NCBI RefSeq assembly: GCF_002265625.1
Contig: NZ_NOVE01000004.1
Coordinates: 58,980-122,979, forward strand
Length of the DNA stretch: 64,000 nt
DNA from: Prevotella sp. 885
GTDB lineage: Bacteria > Bacteroidota > Bacteroidia > Bacteroidales > Bacteroidaceae
Direction of reading: 5' to 3'
Shown here: one piece after another, positions 18,973 to 27,506 of the stretch
Position numbering within the stretch: the first letter of the stretch is position 1
Layout: the number at the start of each line of letters is the position of its first letter
Program-made: the position numbers and the translations under genes
Notes under the pieces: model-generated
What the model saw: the letters and a program-made list of their open reading frames with translations, nothing else
Told to the model about the DNA's origin: nothing
Database searches by the model: none

Positions 18973-20126
18973 ATGTCAGCAATAGAAATCAAGAAAGTGG
19001 AGTCGCGACGCGACTTGAGAACGTTCATCGAGTTCCATTACGACCTCTATGAAGGCAATCCCTATGATGCGCCTAACCTCTACACTGACGAGGTGAACAC
19101 GCTCCGCAAGGACAAGAACGCAGCATTCGACTTCTGCGAGGCAGAATACTTCATCGCCTACCGTGACGGCAAGGTGGTAGGCCGTGTGGCTGCCATCATC
19201 AACAACAGCGCCAACGAGAAGTGGCAGATAAAGGCTGTCCGCTTCGGATGGATTGACTTCGTGGACGACATTGAGGTATCCACGGCTCTGCTCAAGGCGG
19301 TGGAAGACTACGGACGTTCCAAGGGAATGACCGAGATTGTAGGCCCGCTCGGATTCACCGACATGGACCCTGAGGGAATGCTTATCAAGGGATTTGAGGA
19401 GCTTGGCACACAGGCCACAGCCTACAACTACGCCTATTACCCTGAGCACATGGAGCGCATGGGCGGCTGGGTGAAAGACAACGACTACGTGGAGTATAAG
19501 CTCTACGTGCCCGAGAAGATGCCGGAGAAGTACGCCAAGGTGGCGGAGATGATTCAGAAGCGATATAATCTCCACATCAAGAAACTCAAAAAGGACGAGA
19601 TTTTCGGCGAAAACGGATACGGACAGCGCATCTTCGACGTCATCAACGCCACGTTCAAGGACCTTTATGGATATTCTACGCTTACACAGCGCCAGATCGA
19701 CCAGTACGTCAAGATGTATCTGCCGATGATTGACCTCAGTCTCGTTTCGCTCATCGAGGACTGGAACACGCCCGACCATAAGCTCATCGGTGTGGGCATC
19801 ACGCTGCCGTCGCTGACCAGAGCGCTCCAGAAGTGCCGCCGCGGCGCCTCTTCCCCTTCGGATGGATTCACATCCTCCGTGCCTTGAAGCAGCACAAGAC
19901 CAAGGTTGTGGACCTGCTTCTCGTCGGCGTTCTGCCCGAATATCGCTCAAAGGGCGCCAACGCTCTCCTCTTTTACGACCTCATCCCAAGATATCAGAAG
20001 TATGGCTTCGAGTGGGGCGAGACGCATGTCGAGATGGAGACAAACGAGAAGGTGCAGGGACAGTGGCAGTATCTCGAGCGTGAGTGCCACAAGAGAAGAC
20101 GCTGCTATAAGAAACCCATCCAGTAA
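18973..20126 (+). pseudogene. GNAT-like N-acetyltransferase family protein, frameshifted
   Basis: The frame from ATG 18973 (MSAIEIKKVESRRDLRTF) runs through a conserved N-terminal half and then loses homology after LTRALQKCRRG. The -1 frame continues it as RLFPFGWIHILRALKQ and reaches the end at 20126. One base appears to be missing at about 19843-19845 in CGCCGCGGCGCCTC. Restoring it gives a 384-residue protein of the ~380-residue Bacteroidetes GNAT/YghO-like type, with PLGFTDMDPEGMLI near residue 140 and VGVLPEYRSKGANALLFYDL as the acetyl-CoA region. The substrate is unknown. parE follows by 33 bases, probably in one operon. Confidence 0.8.
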
Positions 20127-20159
20127 GAACATCAACATCCCGACAACTAACAAACAGAT

Positions 20160-22109
20160 ATGGAAGAAGAAATCCAGAAACCAACAGTACAATATACCGA
20201 CGACAACATCCGACACCTCTCCGACATGGAGCATGTCCGCACGCGTCCGGGTATGTACATCGGACGACTCGGCGACGGCAACCTGCCTGAGGACGGCATC
20301 TACGTCCTGCTGAAGGAGGTGGTGGACAACTCCATCGACGAGTTTAAGATGAACGCCGGAAAGCGCATCGAAGTGGACGTGGAGGAACGCAAGAGCGTTT
20401 CTGTCCGCGACTACGGACGCGGCATCCCGCAGGGCAAGCTCGTTGAGGCGGTCAGCATGCTCAACACCGGAGGAAAATACGACTCGAAGGCGTTCAAGAA
20501 GAGCGTGGGTCTGAACGGTGTGGGCGTAAAGGCGGTCAATGCGCTCAGCTCCCGCTTCGAGGTACGCTCTTACCGTGACGGCACGGTGAGGGCGCTCGTC
20601 TTTGAGCGTGGCGTGCTGAAGAGCGACGTCACGGAGCCTACGGAGGACGAGAACGGAACGTACATCTTCTTCCAGCCTGACCCTACACTCTTCGTCGGCT
20701 ACTCGTTCCATGACGATTTCGTGGAGACGATGCTCCGCAACTACACCTATCTCAACTCCGGTCTGACCATCATGTATAACGGTAGGCGCATCATGTCGCG
20801 CAACGGACTTGCCGACTTGCTCACAGACACGATGACCACCGAACCGCTCTATCCCATCATACACATGAAGGGCGAGGACATCGAGATAGCCTTTACGCAT
20901 ACCGACCAGTACGGCGAGGAATATCATTCCTTCGTCAACGGACAGCACACCACGCAGGGCGGCACCCATCAGAGCGCCTTCAAGGAGCACATCGCACGCA
21001 CCATAAAGGAGTTTTTCTCGAAGAACTACGAGTTTACGGACATCCGTAACGGCCTCGTGGCTGCCATTGCCATCAACGTGGAGGAGCCGATGTTCGAGTC
21101 GCAGACCAAGATTAAGCTCGGATCTTTGCAGATGGCTCCGGGCGGAGAGAGCATCAACAAGTATGTGGGCGACTTCATCAAGCAGGAGGTGGACAACTAT
21201 CTGCACATCCATGCCGATGTGGCAGAGGTGATGCAGCAGAAGATCTCAAGCAGCGAGAAGGAGCGAAAGGCAATGGCTGGTGTCACGAAGATAGCGCGTG
21301 AGCGAGCCAAGAAAGCCAACCTGCACAACCGCAAGTTGCGTGACTGCCGCATCCATTACTCCGATGCCAAGAACGACCGCAAGGAAGACTCTGCCATATT
21401 CATCACCGAGGGCGATTCAGCCAGCGGTTCAATAACGAAGAGTCGCGACGTCAACACGCAGGCTGTGTTCTCCCTGCGAGGCAAGCCGCTCAACTCGTAC
21501 GGACTGACCAAGAAGGTGGTATACGAGAATGAGGAGTTCAATCTGCTCCAGGCAGCCCTCGACATCGAGGACGGACTCGACACATTGCGTTACAATAAGG
21601 TGATTGTTGCGACCGATGCCGATGTCGACGGCATGCACATCCGCCTCCTCATCATCACCTTCTTCCTCCAGTTCTTCCCCGACCTGATAAAGAAAGGACA
21701 CGTCTACGTGCTCCAGACACCGCTCTTCCGCGTCCGCAACCGACGCACGAAGATAAAGAACAAGAAGGTGGTGGCTGAGGCTGACGCACGTCTCACGGGC
21801 AAGGAGCGCAAGAGTGACTTCATCACACGTTACAGCTACAGCGAGGAGGAGCGCCAACAGGCCATCCGCGACCTCGGTCCTGACCCAGAGATAACCCGAT
21901 TTAAAGGTCTTGGTGAGATTTCGCCCGACGAGTTCGCTCACTTCATCGGACCCGATATGAGGCTCGAGCAGGTGACGTTGCACAAGACAGACCAGGTGCA
22001 GAAGCTCCTCGAATACTACATGGGAAAGAACACCATGGAACGACAGAACTTCATCATCGACAATCTTGTCGTGGAGGAGGACTTGCCGGAAGAGGAAATT
22101 ATTAAGTAA
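20160..22109 (+). CDS. parE: DNA topoisomerase IV subunit B
   Basis: This is the ATPase subunit of topoisomerase IV, which unlinks replicated chromosomes. The 649 residues show the GHKL ATPase ([36 protein letters not shown]), a transducer domain ([12 protein letters not shown]), and a TOPRIM domain with EGDSASGSI and [10 protein letters not shown] for metal binding. The N-terminus ([29 protein letters not shown]) fits ParE rather than GyrB in Bacteroidetes. parC is not in the adjacent sequence. Confidence 0.93.
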   Translation: MEEEIQKPTVQYTDDNIRHLSDMEHVRTRPGMYIGRLGDGNLPEDGIYVLLKEVVDNSIDEFKMNAGKRIEVDVEERKSVSVRDYGRGIPQGKLVEAVSMLNTGGKYDSKAFKKSVGLNGVGVKAVNALSSRFEVRSYRDGTVRALVFERGVLKSDVTEPTEDENGTYIFFQPDPTLFVGYSFHDDFVETMLRNYTYLNSGLTIMYNGRRIMSRNGLADLLTDTMTTEPLYPIIHMKGEDIEIAFTHTDQYGEEYHSFVNGQHTTQGGTHQSAFKEHIARTIKEFFSKNYEFTDIRNGLVAAIAINVEEPMFESQTKIKLGSLQMAPGGESINKYVGDFIKQEVDNYLHIHADVAEVMQQKISSSEKERKAMAGVTKIARERAKKANLHNRKLRDCRIHYSDAKNDRKEDSAIFITEGDSASGSITKSRDVNTQAVFSLRGKPLNSYGLTKKVVYENEEFNLLQAALDIEDGLDTLRYNKVIVATDADVDGMHIRLLIITFFLQFFPDLIKKGHVYVLQTPLFRVRNRRTKIKNKKVVAEADARLTGKERKSDFITRYSYSEEERQQAIRDLGPDPEITRFKGLGEISPDEFAHFIGPDMRLEQVTLHKTDQVQKLLEYYMGKNTMERQNFIIDNLVVEEDLPEEEIIK

Positions 22110-22127
22110 ATGACAAAGATATGCCTT

Positions 22128-22229
22128 AGACGGCGAAACAACGAATTTAAACGAATTGACGAATTGTTGATTGAGATTTTATAATATGTTTTAATTCGTA
22201 AATTCGATAAATTCGTTGTTTCCGCGTCT
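22128..22229. repeat. Imperfect 37-bp inverted repeat between parE and the S41 gene
   Basis: The left arm 22128-22165 (starts AGACGGCGAAACAACGAATT) pairs with the right arm 22193-22229 (ends AACAACG complement, CGCGTCT) with few mismatches, leaving a 27-base loop. It could act as a terminator or mRNA-processing hairpin. No strong T-run follows. Confidence 0.75.
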
Positions 22230-22250
22230 GAGCGTATTATAAAATAAAAA

Positions 22251-23825
22251 ATGAAACGACTGAAATACATTCTTCTTATGCTACCACTGCTTGTGGTAGC
22301 CATTGCCTCGGCACAGCACGACAATCCGCTGCGTAAACTGCAGATTGCCGAGCTTGCCATCAATCGTCTTTACGTCGACACGCTTAATGAGGACAAGCTC
22401 GTGGAGGACGCCATACGCGGCATGCTCAAGGGACTCGACCCCCATTCTTCATACACCACAGCCAAGGAGACGAAGGCTCTCAACGAACCTCTGCAGGGAT
22501 CGTTTGACGGTATCGGCATCCAGTTTAATATGGTGAGCGACACGCTCCTCGTCATCCAGCCCGTATCGAAGGGTCCGTCCGAGAAGGTGGGCATCCTCGC
22601 CGGCGACCGCATCATCACCGTCAACGACACCACCATAGCCGGTGTGAAGATGGAGCGTTCTGACATCATGCGCCGTCTGCGCGGCAAGCGCGGCACGAAG
22701 GTCAGCCTTGGTGTCATGCGCCGTGGCGTGAAGGAGATGCTCCATTTCACCGTCGCCCGCGCCAAGATACCCGTCTACACGCTGGACGCATATTATATGA
22801 TTCGTCCGCACGTGGGCTACATCCGCATCGGATCGTTCGGTGCCACGACGTACGGCGAGTTTGTCACAGCCACCGACTCCCTGAAGCGTGCCGGCATGAA
22901 GAGCCTTATCCTCGACCTCCAGGACAACGGAGGAGGATATCTGAAGGCTGCCGTCGACATAGCCAACGAGTTGCTACGCAAGGGTGACCTTATTGTATAT
23001 ACAGAGGGCAAGGCGCAGAATCGCATGGAATATAAGGCGGACGGAGGCGGCAAGCTGCAGGATCTGAAGCTCTGCGTCCTCATAAATGAGTATTCTGCCT
23101 CGGCAGCAGAGATTGTCACGGGAGCCATGCAGGACCACGACCGCGCCACGGTCATCGGTCGCCGCTCCTTCGGAAAGGGATTGGTGCAGCGTCCGATAGA
23201 GTTTGAGGACGGTTCGATGATTCGTCTTACCATTGCGCATTACTACACTCCTGCCGGACGATGCATCCAGAAGCCATACGAGAAGGGTGACCGTGAGGAC
23301 TATGCCCATGATATCGAGAAGCGATTCAAGCACGGCGAGCTTTATTCTGCCGACTCCATTCGCTTCGCCGATTCGCTGAAGTGCCAGACGCTTCGCCGTC
23401 ATCGCACGGTTTACGGAGGCGGTGGCATTATGCCTGACGACTTCGTGCCGTTGGACACCACACAGTTTACGGCTCTTCATCGTGCTCTCGTAGCCCGATC
23501 ATTGGTCATCAACGCCACTCTGCGTTACACCGATGAGCATCGCAAGGAGCTTCGCCAGAAATATGCCTCCTTCGATGGCTTCAACGCCAACTTCCAGATT
23601 CCTGCCTACGTTACGGACAGCATCATGGCTGAGACTGCCAAGGCGAACGTCAAGCCGAAGGACGATGCAGAGTTGGAGAAGACAATGCCCATGCTCCGTC
23701 AGCAGCTGAAGGCGCTCGTTGCCCGAGACATCTGGGACATGAACGAGTATTATCGCATCATGAACGAGGAGAACCGCATCGTCCGCCGTGCGGTGGAAAC
23801 CATCAAGGAATGGAATAAGTTCTGA
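22251..23825 (+). CDS. S41 family C-terminal processing peptidase
   Basis: This is a periplasmic PDZ protease with a Ser-Lys dyad. The 524 residues begin with a signal peptide (MKRLKYILLMLPLLVVAIASAQ). A PDZ domain occupies about residues 80-175 (DGIGIQFNMVSDTLLVIQPVSK, GILAGDRI). The catalytic Ser lies in NEYSASAAEIVTGAMQD and the Lys in RRSFGKGLVQ, within the S41 core (about 175-365). The C-terminal 150 residues are charged and helical. CtpA-type enzymes trim or degrade envelope proteins; the substrate here is unknown. The gene lies downstream of parE, separated by a hairpin. Confidence 0.92.
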   Translation: MKRLKYILLMLPLLVVAIASAQHDNPLRKLQIAELAINRLYVDTLNEDKLVEDAIRGMLKGLDPHSSYTTAKETKALNEPLQGSFDGIGIQFNMVSDTLLVIQPVSKGPSEKVGILAGDRIITVNDTTIAGVKMERSDIMRRLRGKRGTKVSLGVMRRGVKEMLHFTVARAKIPVYTLDAYYMIRPHVGYIRIGSFGATTYGEFVTATDSLKRAGMKSLILDLQDNGGGYLKAAVDIANELLRKGDLIVYTEGKAQNRMEYKADGGGKLQDLKLCVLINEYSASAAEIVTGAMQDHDRATVIGRRSFGKGLVQRPIEFEDGSMIRLTIAHYYTPAGRCIQKPYEKGDREDYAHDIEKRFKHGELYSADSIRFADSLKCQTLRRHRTVYGGGGIMPDDFVPLDTTQFTALHRALVARSLVINATLRYTDEHRKELRQKYASFDGFNANFQIPAYVTDSIMAETAKANVKPKDDAELEKTMPMLRQQLKALVARDIWDMNEYYRIMNEENRIVRRAVETIKEWNKF

Positions 23826-23831
23826 TGATTT

Positions 23832-24070
23832 GACATGCAGACATGATTTTTTAGACAAGAAGACATGCAGACATGATTTTTTAGACATGAAGACATGCAG
23901 ACAGGGTTTTTAGACATGCAGACATGTTTTTCTCACGGTACAAACTGTAGCAGCCGCAGCTTACATAGGAGCTATGGAATCTAAAAAGAACATGTTTTCT
24001 TGTCTTACTGTCTAAAAAAATCATGTCTTCATGTCTTCTTGTCTAAACCAACCTGTCTTCTTGTCACAAG
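23832..24070. repeat. 30-bp direct repeats with inverted copies
   Basis: Units beginning GACATGCAGACATG start at 23832, 23862 and 23892 (exact 30-base period), with a partial fourth at 23913. Inverted versions (CATGTCTTCATGTCTTCTTG type) occupy 23990-24070, so the transcript could fold on itself. There are no unique spacers between units, so this is not CRISPR. Copy A of the 398-bp element begins directly at its right end. Confidence 0.8.
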
Positions 24071-24467
24071 ACAAATATCGTACAAACGGTAAGAATGTGT
24101 TACAAAATAAAAATCGGTTTTAGAGATTTTTCTTGCTGTTTTTGTGGGGTTTTACAGCGTTTGAGACACCCTGATTTATCAATACAGCCACTTTTGCACT
24201 CCAATAGTGCCACTATTAGAGTGCAAAAGTGGCTCTTTTATATGATAAAAGTTGCGCTATTGGAGTGTAAAAGTGGCACTATTGCAACCCTATGAGGCTT
24301 GTTTAGCTCAGTTATTCATTGCACACTTCGCCTCTCAGTTGTATAATCAGCTGTGCGTCAGCATGATGTCGCTGCACGCTTAAAACTCGAAAATTTCGCA
24401 CCAAGGATTTCTTAGTGCGCTGAACGAGGAGTATTGAGCATTAGAAATGCAAATATTGTGCTGTCGG
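24070..24467 (+). repeat. 398-bp non-coding repeat element, copy A
   Basis: This copy is alignable end to end with 42768-43163 and 63055-63453. It starts near ACAAATATCGTACAAA and ends AAATGCAAATATTGTG. The central hairpin has perfect 16-bp arms AGCCACTTTTGCACTC (24186-24201) and GAGTGCAAAAGTGGCT (24219-24234), with AATAGT/ACTATT pairing inside the loop. Short open frames in it are not conserved among copies, so it does not look coding. This is the most diverged of the three copies. Confidence 0.85.
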
Positions 24468-24634
24468 CATGATGTCCGCTTCCCTTCCTATTATCTGTAA
24501 GCAAAAACGCCTTGTAGCTTACATATTCTAAGTTCTAAACCTTTAATTTTGTTTAAATATTTTGTGTGTTCGAGCACACACTATTGATATATATCAATAA
24601 AAGCATATGGTGTATAACTTTTCAATGAAAATGT

Positions 24635-24666
24635 TTTGTAGGGTGGTGAGAAGATAGTAATTTTGC
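24635..24666 (+). promoter_or_regulatory. Consensus promoter without a downstream ORF
   Basis: TTTG (24635-24638), exactly 19 bases, then TAATTTTGC (24658-24666). No open frame follows before the terminator at 24830. Confidence 0.75.
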
Positions 24667-24672
24667 AGTGTC

Positions 24673-24868
24673 AAAAGGTTAATAGATTGTTTAGGTTAGT
24701 AGTAATAGATTTAGGTTTTTAGTTATTAGGTTTAAGGTAAATTGAACGATTGTTTAACAGGTAACCAATGAGGATTCGTGAGATTCTTCATTCAATTACG
24801 AAAAAGGATTTTTAGTTAAACATAGGCTTTACGGCGTTGCTCGGCGAGAGTGGTGCCGTATTTTTTTT
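24673..24868 (+). ncRNA. Candidate small RNA of about 195 nt
   Basis: The unit starts a few bases after a consensus promoter and ends in an intrinsic terminator with eight T. No convincing ORF lies inside. Segments such as AAATTGAA (near 24739) and TTCAATT (near 24790) can pair, which would give a long rod. A 6S-like RNA is one possibility, but this was not tested against any covariance model. Confidence 0.5.
24830..24868 (+). terminator. Intrinsic terminator of the candidate small RNA
   Basis: TACGGC (24830-24835) pairs with GCCGTA (24855-24860), followed directly by TTTTTTTT. The next gene has its own -7 box 34 bases later. Confidence 0.8.
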
Positions 24869-24901
24869 GTGTAAAATCTTGAATATTCTGATTTATTGCT
24901 G

Positions 24902-24910
24902 TATCTTTGC
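24902..24910 (+). promoter_or_regulatory. -7 box of the Rpn-like gene
   Basis: TATCTTTGC lies 24 bases before the start codon. A weak -33 (CTTG) sits 20 bases upstream. Confidence 0.6.
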
Positions 24911-24933
24911 CTAACGCTATAATACAATTAGTT

Positions 24934-25833
24934 ATGAGACAATCAGAAGAACGATATATCAGTTTGTTGACTGATTTCGGCTTTAAGCGAATCTTCGGCA
25001 CAGACCCCAATAAGGAGTTGCTTATCAACTTCCTCAACTCACTCTTTGATGGTGAGGAAGTGATAAAGGACGTGAAGTATCTCAATAGTGAGAATGTGGG
25101 TGATGTGTATGCAGAGCGCAAGGCCATATTTGACGTTTATTGTGAGAACGAGAAAGGCGAGAAGTTTATTGTGGAGATGCAGAATGCCTATCAGACATTC
25201 TTCAAAGACCGTTCGCTTTTCTATTCAACCTTTCCTATCAGAGAACAGGCTCCTAAAGGCTCAGACTGGAACTTCTGTCTGAAGAAGGTGTATGTTGTTG
25301 CTTTGCTCAATTATAAGATGAGCGATGAGGCTTTCGACAGTTCAGACACAATCCATACTATTGCCTTGATGGATACGAAGACCAATAAGGTGTTTAACGC
25401 CAAACTGATGTTTAAGTATGTAGAAGTAGGACGATTTGACAAGACCGATGAAGAGCTTACGTCATTGTCTGACAAGTGGATGTACGTGCTCAAGAATCTG
25501 TCGCGCCTTGACAACCGCCCTGTTGCTCTACGCGAAAAAATATTCACCAAGCTGTTTGATGCTGCGGCTATAGCCCGCTTCACTCCTACAGAGTTGCGCG
25601 AATATGAGGATAGCCTTAAAGCATATCGCGACATTAAGAACTCATTGGATACAGCGAAGGAAGAAGGCAGGGCGGAGGGCCGTGCTGAAGGCAGAGAAGA
25701 GGGAATAGAGGCAGGAAGAGCGGAAGGAATAGCAATGGTGGCAAAAACAATGTATGCTAAAGGAATGGATATTGAGACTATTGCGTCAATGACGGGTATG
25801 GATAAGAACGAACTGGAAAAACTGCTTGGATAA
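24934..25833 (+). CDS. Rpn family recombination-promoting nuclease / PD-(D/E)XK transposase-like protein
   Basis: The 299-residue protein opens with LLTDFGFKRIFGTDPNKELLINFLNSLF, the signature of the Rpn/PDDEXK_2 family. The nuclease residues are visible as AIFDVYCENEKGEKFIVEMQ (D...E-x-Q). The C-terminal part has a charged repeat (AEGRAEGREEGIEAGRAEG, about residues 246-264) and a short helix-turn-helix-like end (GMDIETIASMTGMDKNELEKLL). Family members are implicated in RecA-independent recombination and phage defence. ATG 24934 is chosen because the upstream in-frame TTG lies in the -7 box. It is more AT-rich than its neighbours, suggesting transfer. Confidence 0.88.
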   Translation: MRQSEERYISLLTDFGFKRIFGTDPNKELLINFLNSLFDGEEVIKDVKYLNSENVGDVYAERKAIFDVYCENEKGEKFIVEMQNAYQTFFKDRSLFYSTFPIREQAPKGSDWNFCLKKVYVVALLNYKMSDEAFDSSDTIHTIALMDTKTNKVFNAKLMFKYVEVGRFDKTDEELTSLSDKWMYVLKNLSRLDNRPVALREKIFTKLFDAAAIARFTPTELREYEDSLKAYRDIKNSLDTAKEEGRAEGRAEGREEGIEAGRAEGIAMVAKTMYAKGMDIETIASMTGMDKNELEKLLG

Positions 25834-25856
25834 TGCCTTAATCCTAAAGAAATGAG

Positions 25857-25865
25857 TAACTTTGC
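25857..25865 (+). promoter_or_regulatory. -7 box of the GH29 operon
   Basis: TAACTTTGC lies 71 bases before the GH29 start codon. Confidence 0.5.
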
Positions 25866-25936
25866 ATCTGCATTATATCCCTTTTTTACTGAACATCTAA
25901 ATTTAATTATATATATATTCTACTAAAGCTAAAGCA

Positions 25937-27475
25937 ATGAAGAAAATCACAGTATTGCTCTCTGCTTTGTGCATGGCTGCTATGATGCCAGCCACGTCGC
26001 AAGCACAGGGCCAGTTTAAGCTTGTCGAGCAGTCGCTCAACGATCCCGACAACACGCCTCTTCCCGTCTTTCCCGTTCCGAGCGAGCGTCAGGTGAAGTG
26101 GAACGAAACCGAATTTTATGCTTTCTTCCATTACGGCATGGACACCTACACTGGAGAAGAGTGGGGTAGCGGTCTTGAGAGCGAGTCGACGTTTGCGCCC
26201 CCCAAGGTGCCCAATCCTATGCAGTGGCTCAAGGCAGCACAGTCGGCAGGTATGAAGGGCGGCATTGCCGTGGTGAAGCACCATGACGGTTTCTGCCTCT
26301 GGCCTACAGCCACCACCGACCATTGCGTAACCTCCTCTTCCAGCGAGAATGCCAAGAAGACCAACGTACCGAAGGACTTTGCTGACGCTGCCCGTCAGTT
26401 GGGCATGAAGTATGGCTTCTATATCTCGCCGTGGGACATGTCGAGCAAGTACTGGGGCGAGCCGGACGGCAAGGGCGGCTATACGGACAACTATGCCAAG
26501 AAGGTGTTCCTTCCGCAATGCGTGGAGCTTGCCAAGTATGGCAACGAACAGTTTGAGATGTGGTTTGACGGTGCAACGGGTGGCGACCACGCAGGTGGCT
26601 ACGGCAGCAAGACCAGCACATCCAAGCGCACCATCGATGACGCGCAGACATATTATGACATCCCCAACCTCCGCGACTCCATCCATAACCTCCTCCCCGA
26701 TGCCGTTATGTGGGGCGTAGGCGGCGAGGCACGCTGGATTGGCAACGAGGAAGGTCACGCCGGCGAGACCAACTGGGCTATGGGCGATGCTGAAAGCGGC
26801 GACGAGAACGGATGGAAATGGCATCCGGGCGAGAGTGACGCAAAGGCCACCACGGGCGGTTGGTTCTGGAAGTCGTACGAGCAGGTGCTCTCCGCCGAGC
26901 GTCTTTTCCAGATGTATCTGGAGACAGTAGGCCGCAACGCCACCCTCATCCTCAACCTTCCGCCGGACCGCAGCGGCGAACTGCCGCAGGCAACGGTCAA
27001 CCGCATGGCTGAGCTGGGCAAGCTGCTCACAGACCGTCTCGGCACCGACCTTGCGCTGAAGGCAAACATCAAGGTGAGCGAGACTCGCGACGCTGGAGCA
27101 AACCGCAACTATGAGGCCACGAACATGATTGACAGCGAGAAGGACACATATTGGGCACCCAACGACGGCACCACCTCTGCCACCATCACACTCACATGGG
27201 ATGAGGCGCAGATCGTGCGTTACGTGTCGCTCATGGAGTATATCCGCCTCGGACAGCGCGTGAAGAGCTTCACCGTGGAGACAAGCGAGGACGGCGTAAA
27301 CTTCACGCAGCGTGCCTCTAACGTCAAGACCACAACCATCGGCTACAAGCGCATCATTCCGCTTAACGGCATGACTGCTTCAAGCTACGGCACGGGCTAC
27401 AAGGCAAAGGCTGTGCGCATCACCATCAACGACAGCAAGGCTTGTCCGCTTATCCACACCCTTTCCGTCTACTAA
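25937..27475 (+). CDS. GH29 alpha-L-fucosidase with C-terminal F5/8 type C domain
   Basis: This is a secreted enzyme releasing alpha-linked L-fucose from glycans. The 512 residues start with a signal peptide (to about residue 24, SQAQ). The GH29 barrel runs to about residue 350: FFHYGMDTYTGEEWGSG, VVKHHDGFCLW, and the nucleophile Asp211 in MWFDGATGG. An acid/base cannot be assigned confidently, as it varies in the family. Residues about 375-512 form a discoidin-like carbohydrate-binding domain (ATNMIDSEKDTYWAPNDGT). There is no T9SS tail. The next gene follows by 31 bases, probably as an operon partner. Confidence 0.9.
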   Translation: MKKITVLLSALCMAAMMPATSQAQGQFKLVEQSLNDPDNTPLPVFPVPSERQVKWNETEFYAFFHYGMDTYTGEEWGSGLESESTFAPPKVPNPMQWLKAAQSAGMKGGIAVVKHHDGFCLWPTATTDHCVTSSSSENAKKTNVPKDFADAARQLGMKYGFYISPWDMSSKYWGEPDGKGGYTDNYAKKVFLPQCVELAKYGNEQFEMWFDGATGGDHAGGYGSKTSTSKRTIDDAQTYYDIPNLRDSIHNLLPDAVMWGVGGEARWIGNEEGHAGETNWAMGDAESGDENGWKWHPGESDAKATTGGWFWKSYEQVLSAERLFQMYLETVGRNATLILNLPPDRSGELPQATVNRMAELGKLLTDRLGTDLALKANIKVSETRDAGANRNYEATNMIDSEKDTYWAPNDGTTSATITLTWDEAQIVRYVSLMEYIRLGQRVKSFTVETSEDGVNFTQRASNVKTTTIGYKRIIPLNGMTASSYGTGYKAKAVRITINDSKACPLIHTLSVY

Positions 27476-27506
27476 TCCTTACATAACTCAATCAAGCTAA
27501 CAAATC

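Noticed and set aside
19947..21212. Minus-strand frame of 421 codons opposite parE
   Set aside because: It is a shadow frame. parE on the plus strand has clear conserved motifs.
20160..22109. gyrB instead of parE
   Set aside because: The N-terminal sequence and length fit the Bacteroidetes topoisomerase IV B subunit better, although this was not tested by phylogeny.
23832..24070. Possible CRISPR array
   Set aside because: The units are directly joined with no unique spacers, and inverted copies follow. No cas gene is near.
24095..24295. Open frame of 66 codons inside copy A of the 398-bp element
   Set aside because: The corresponding frames in copies B and C contain stops, so coding is not conserved.
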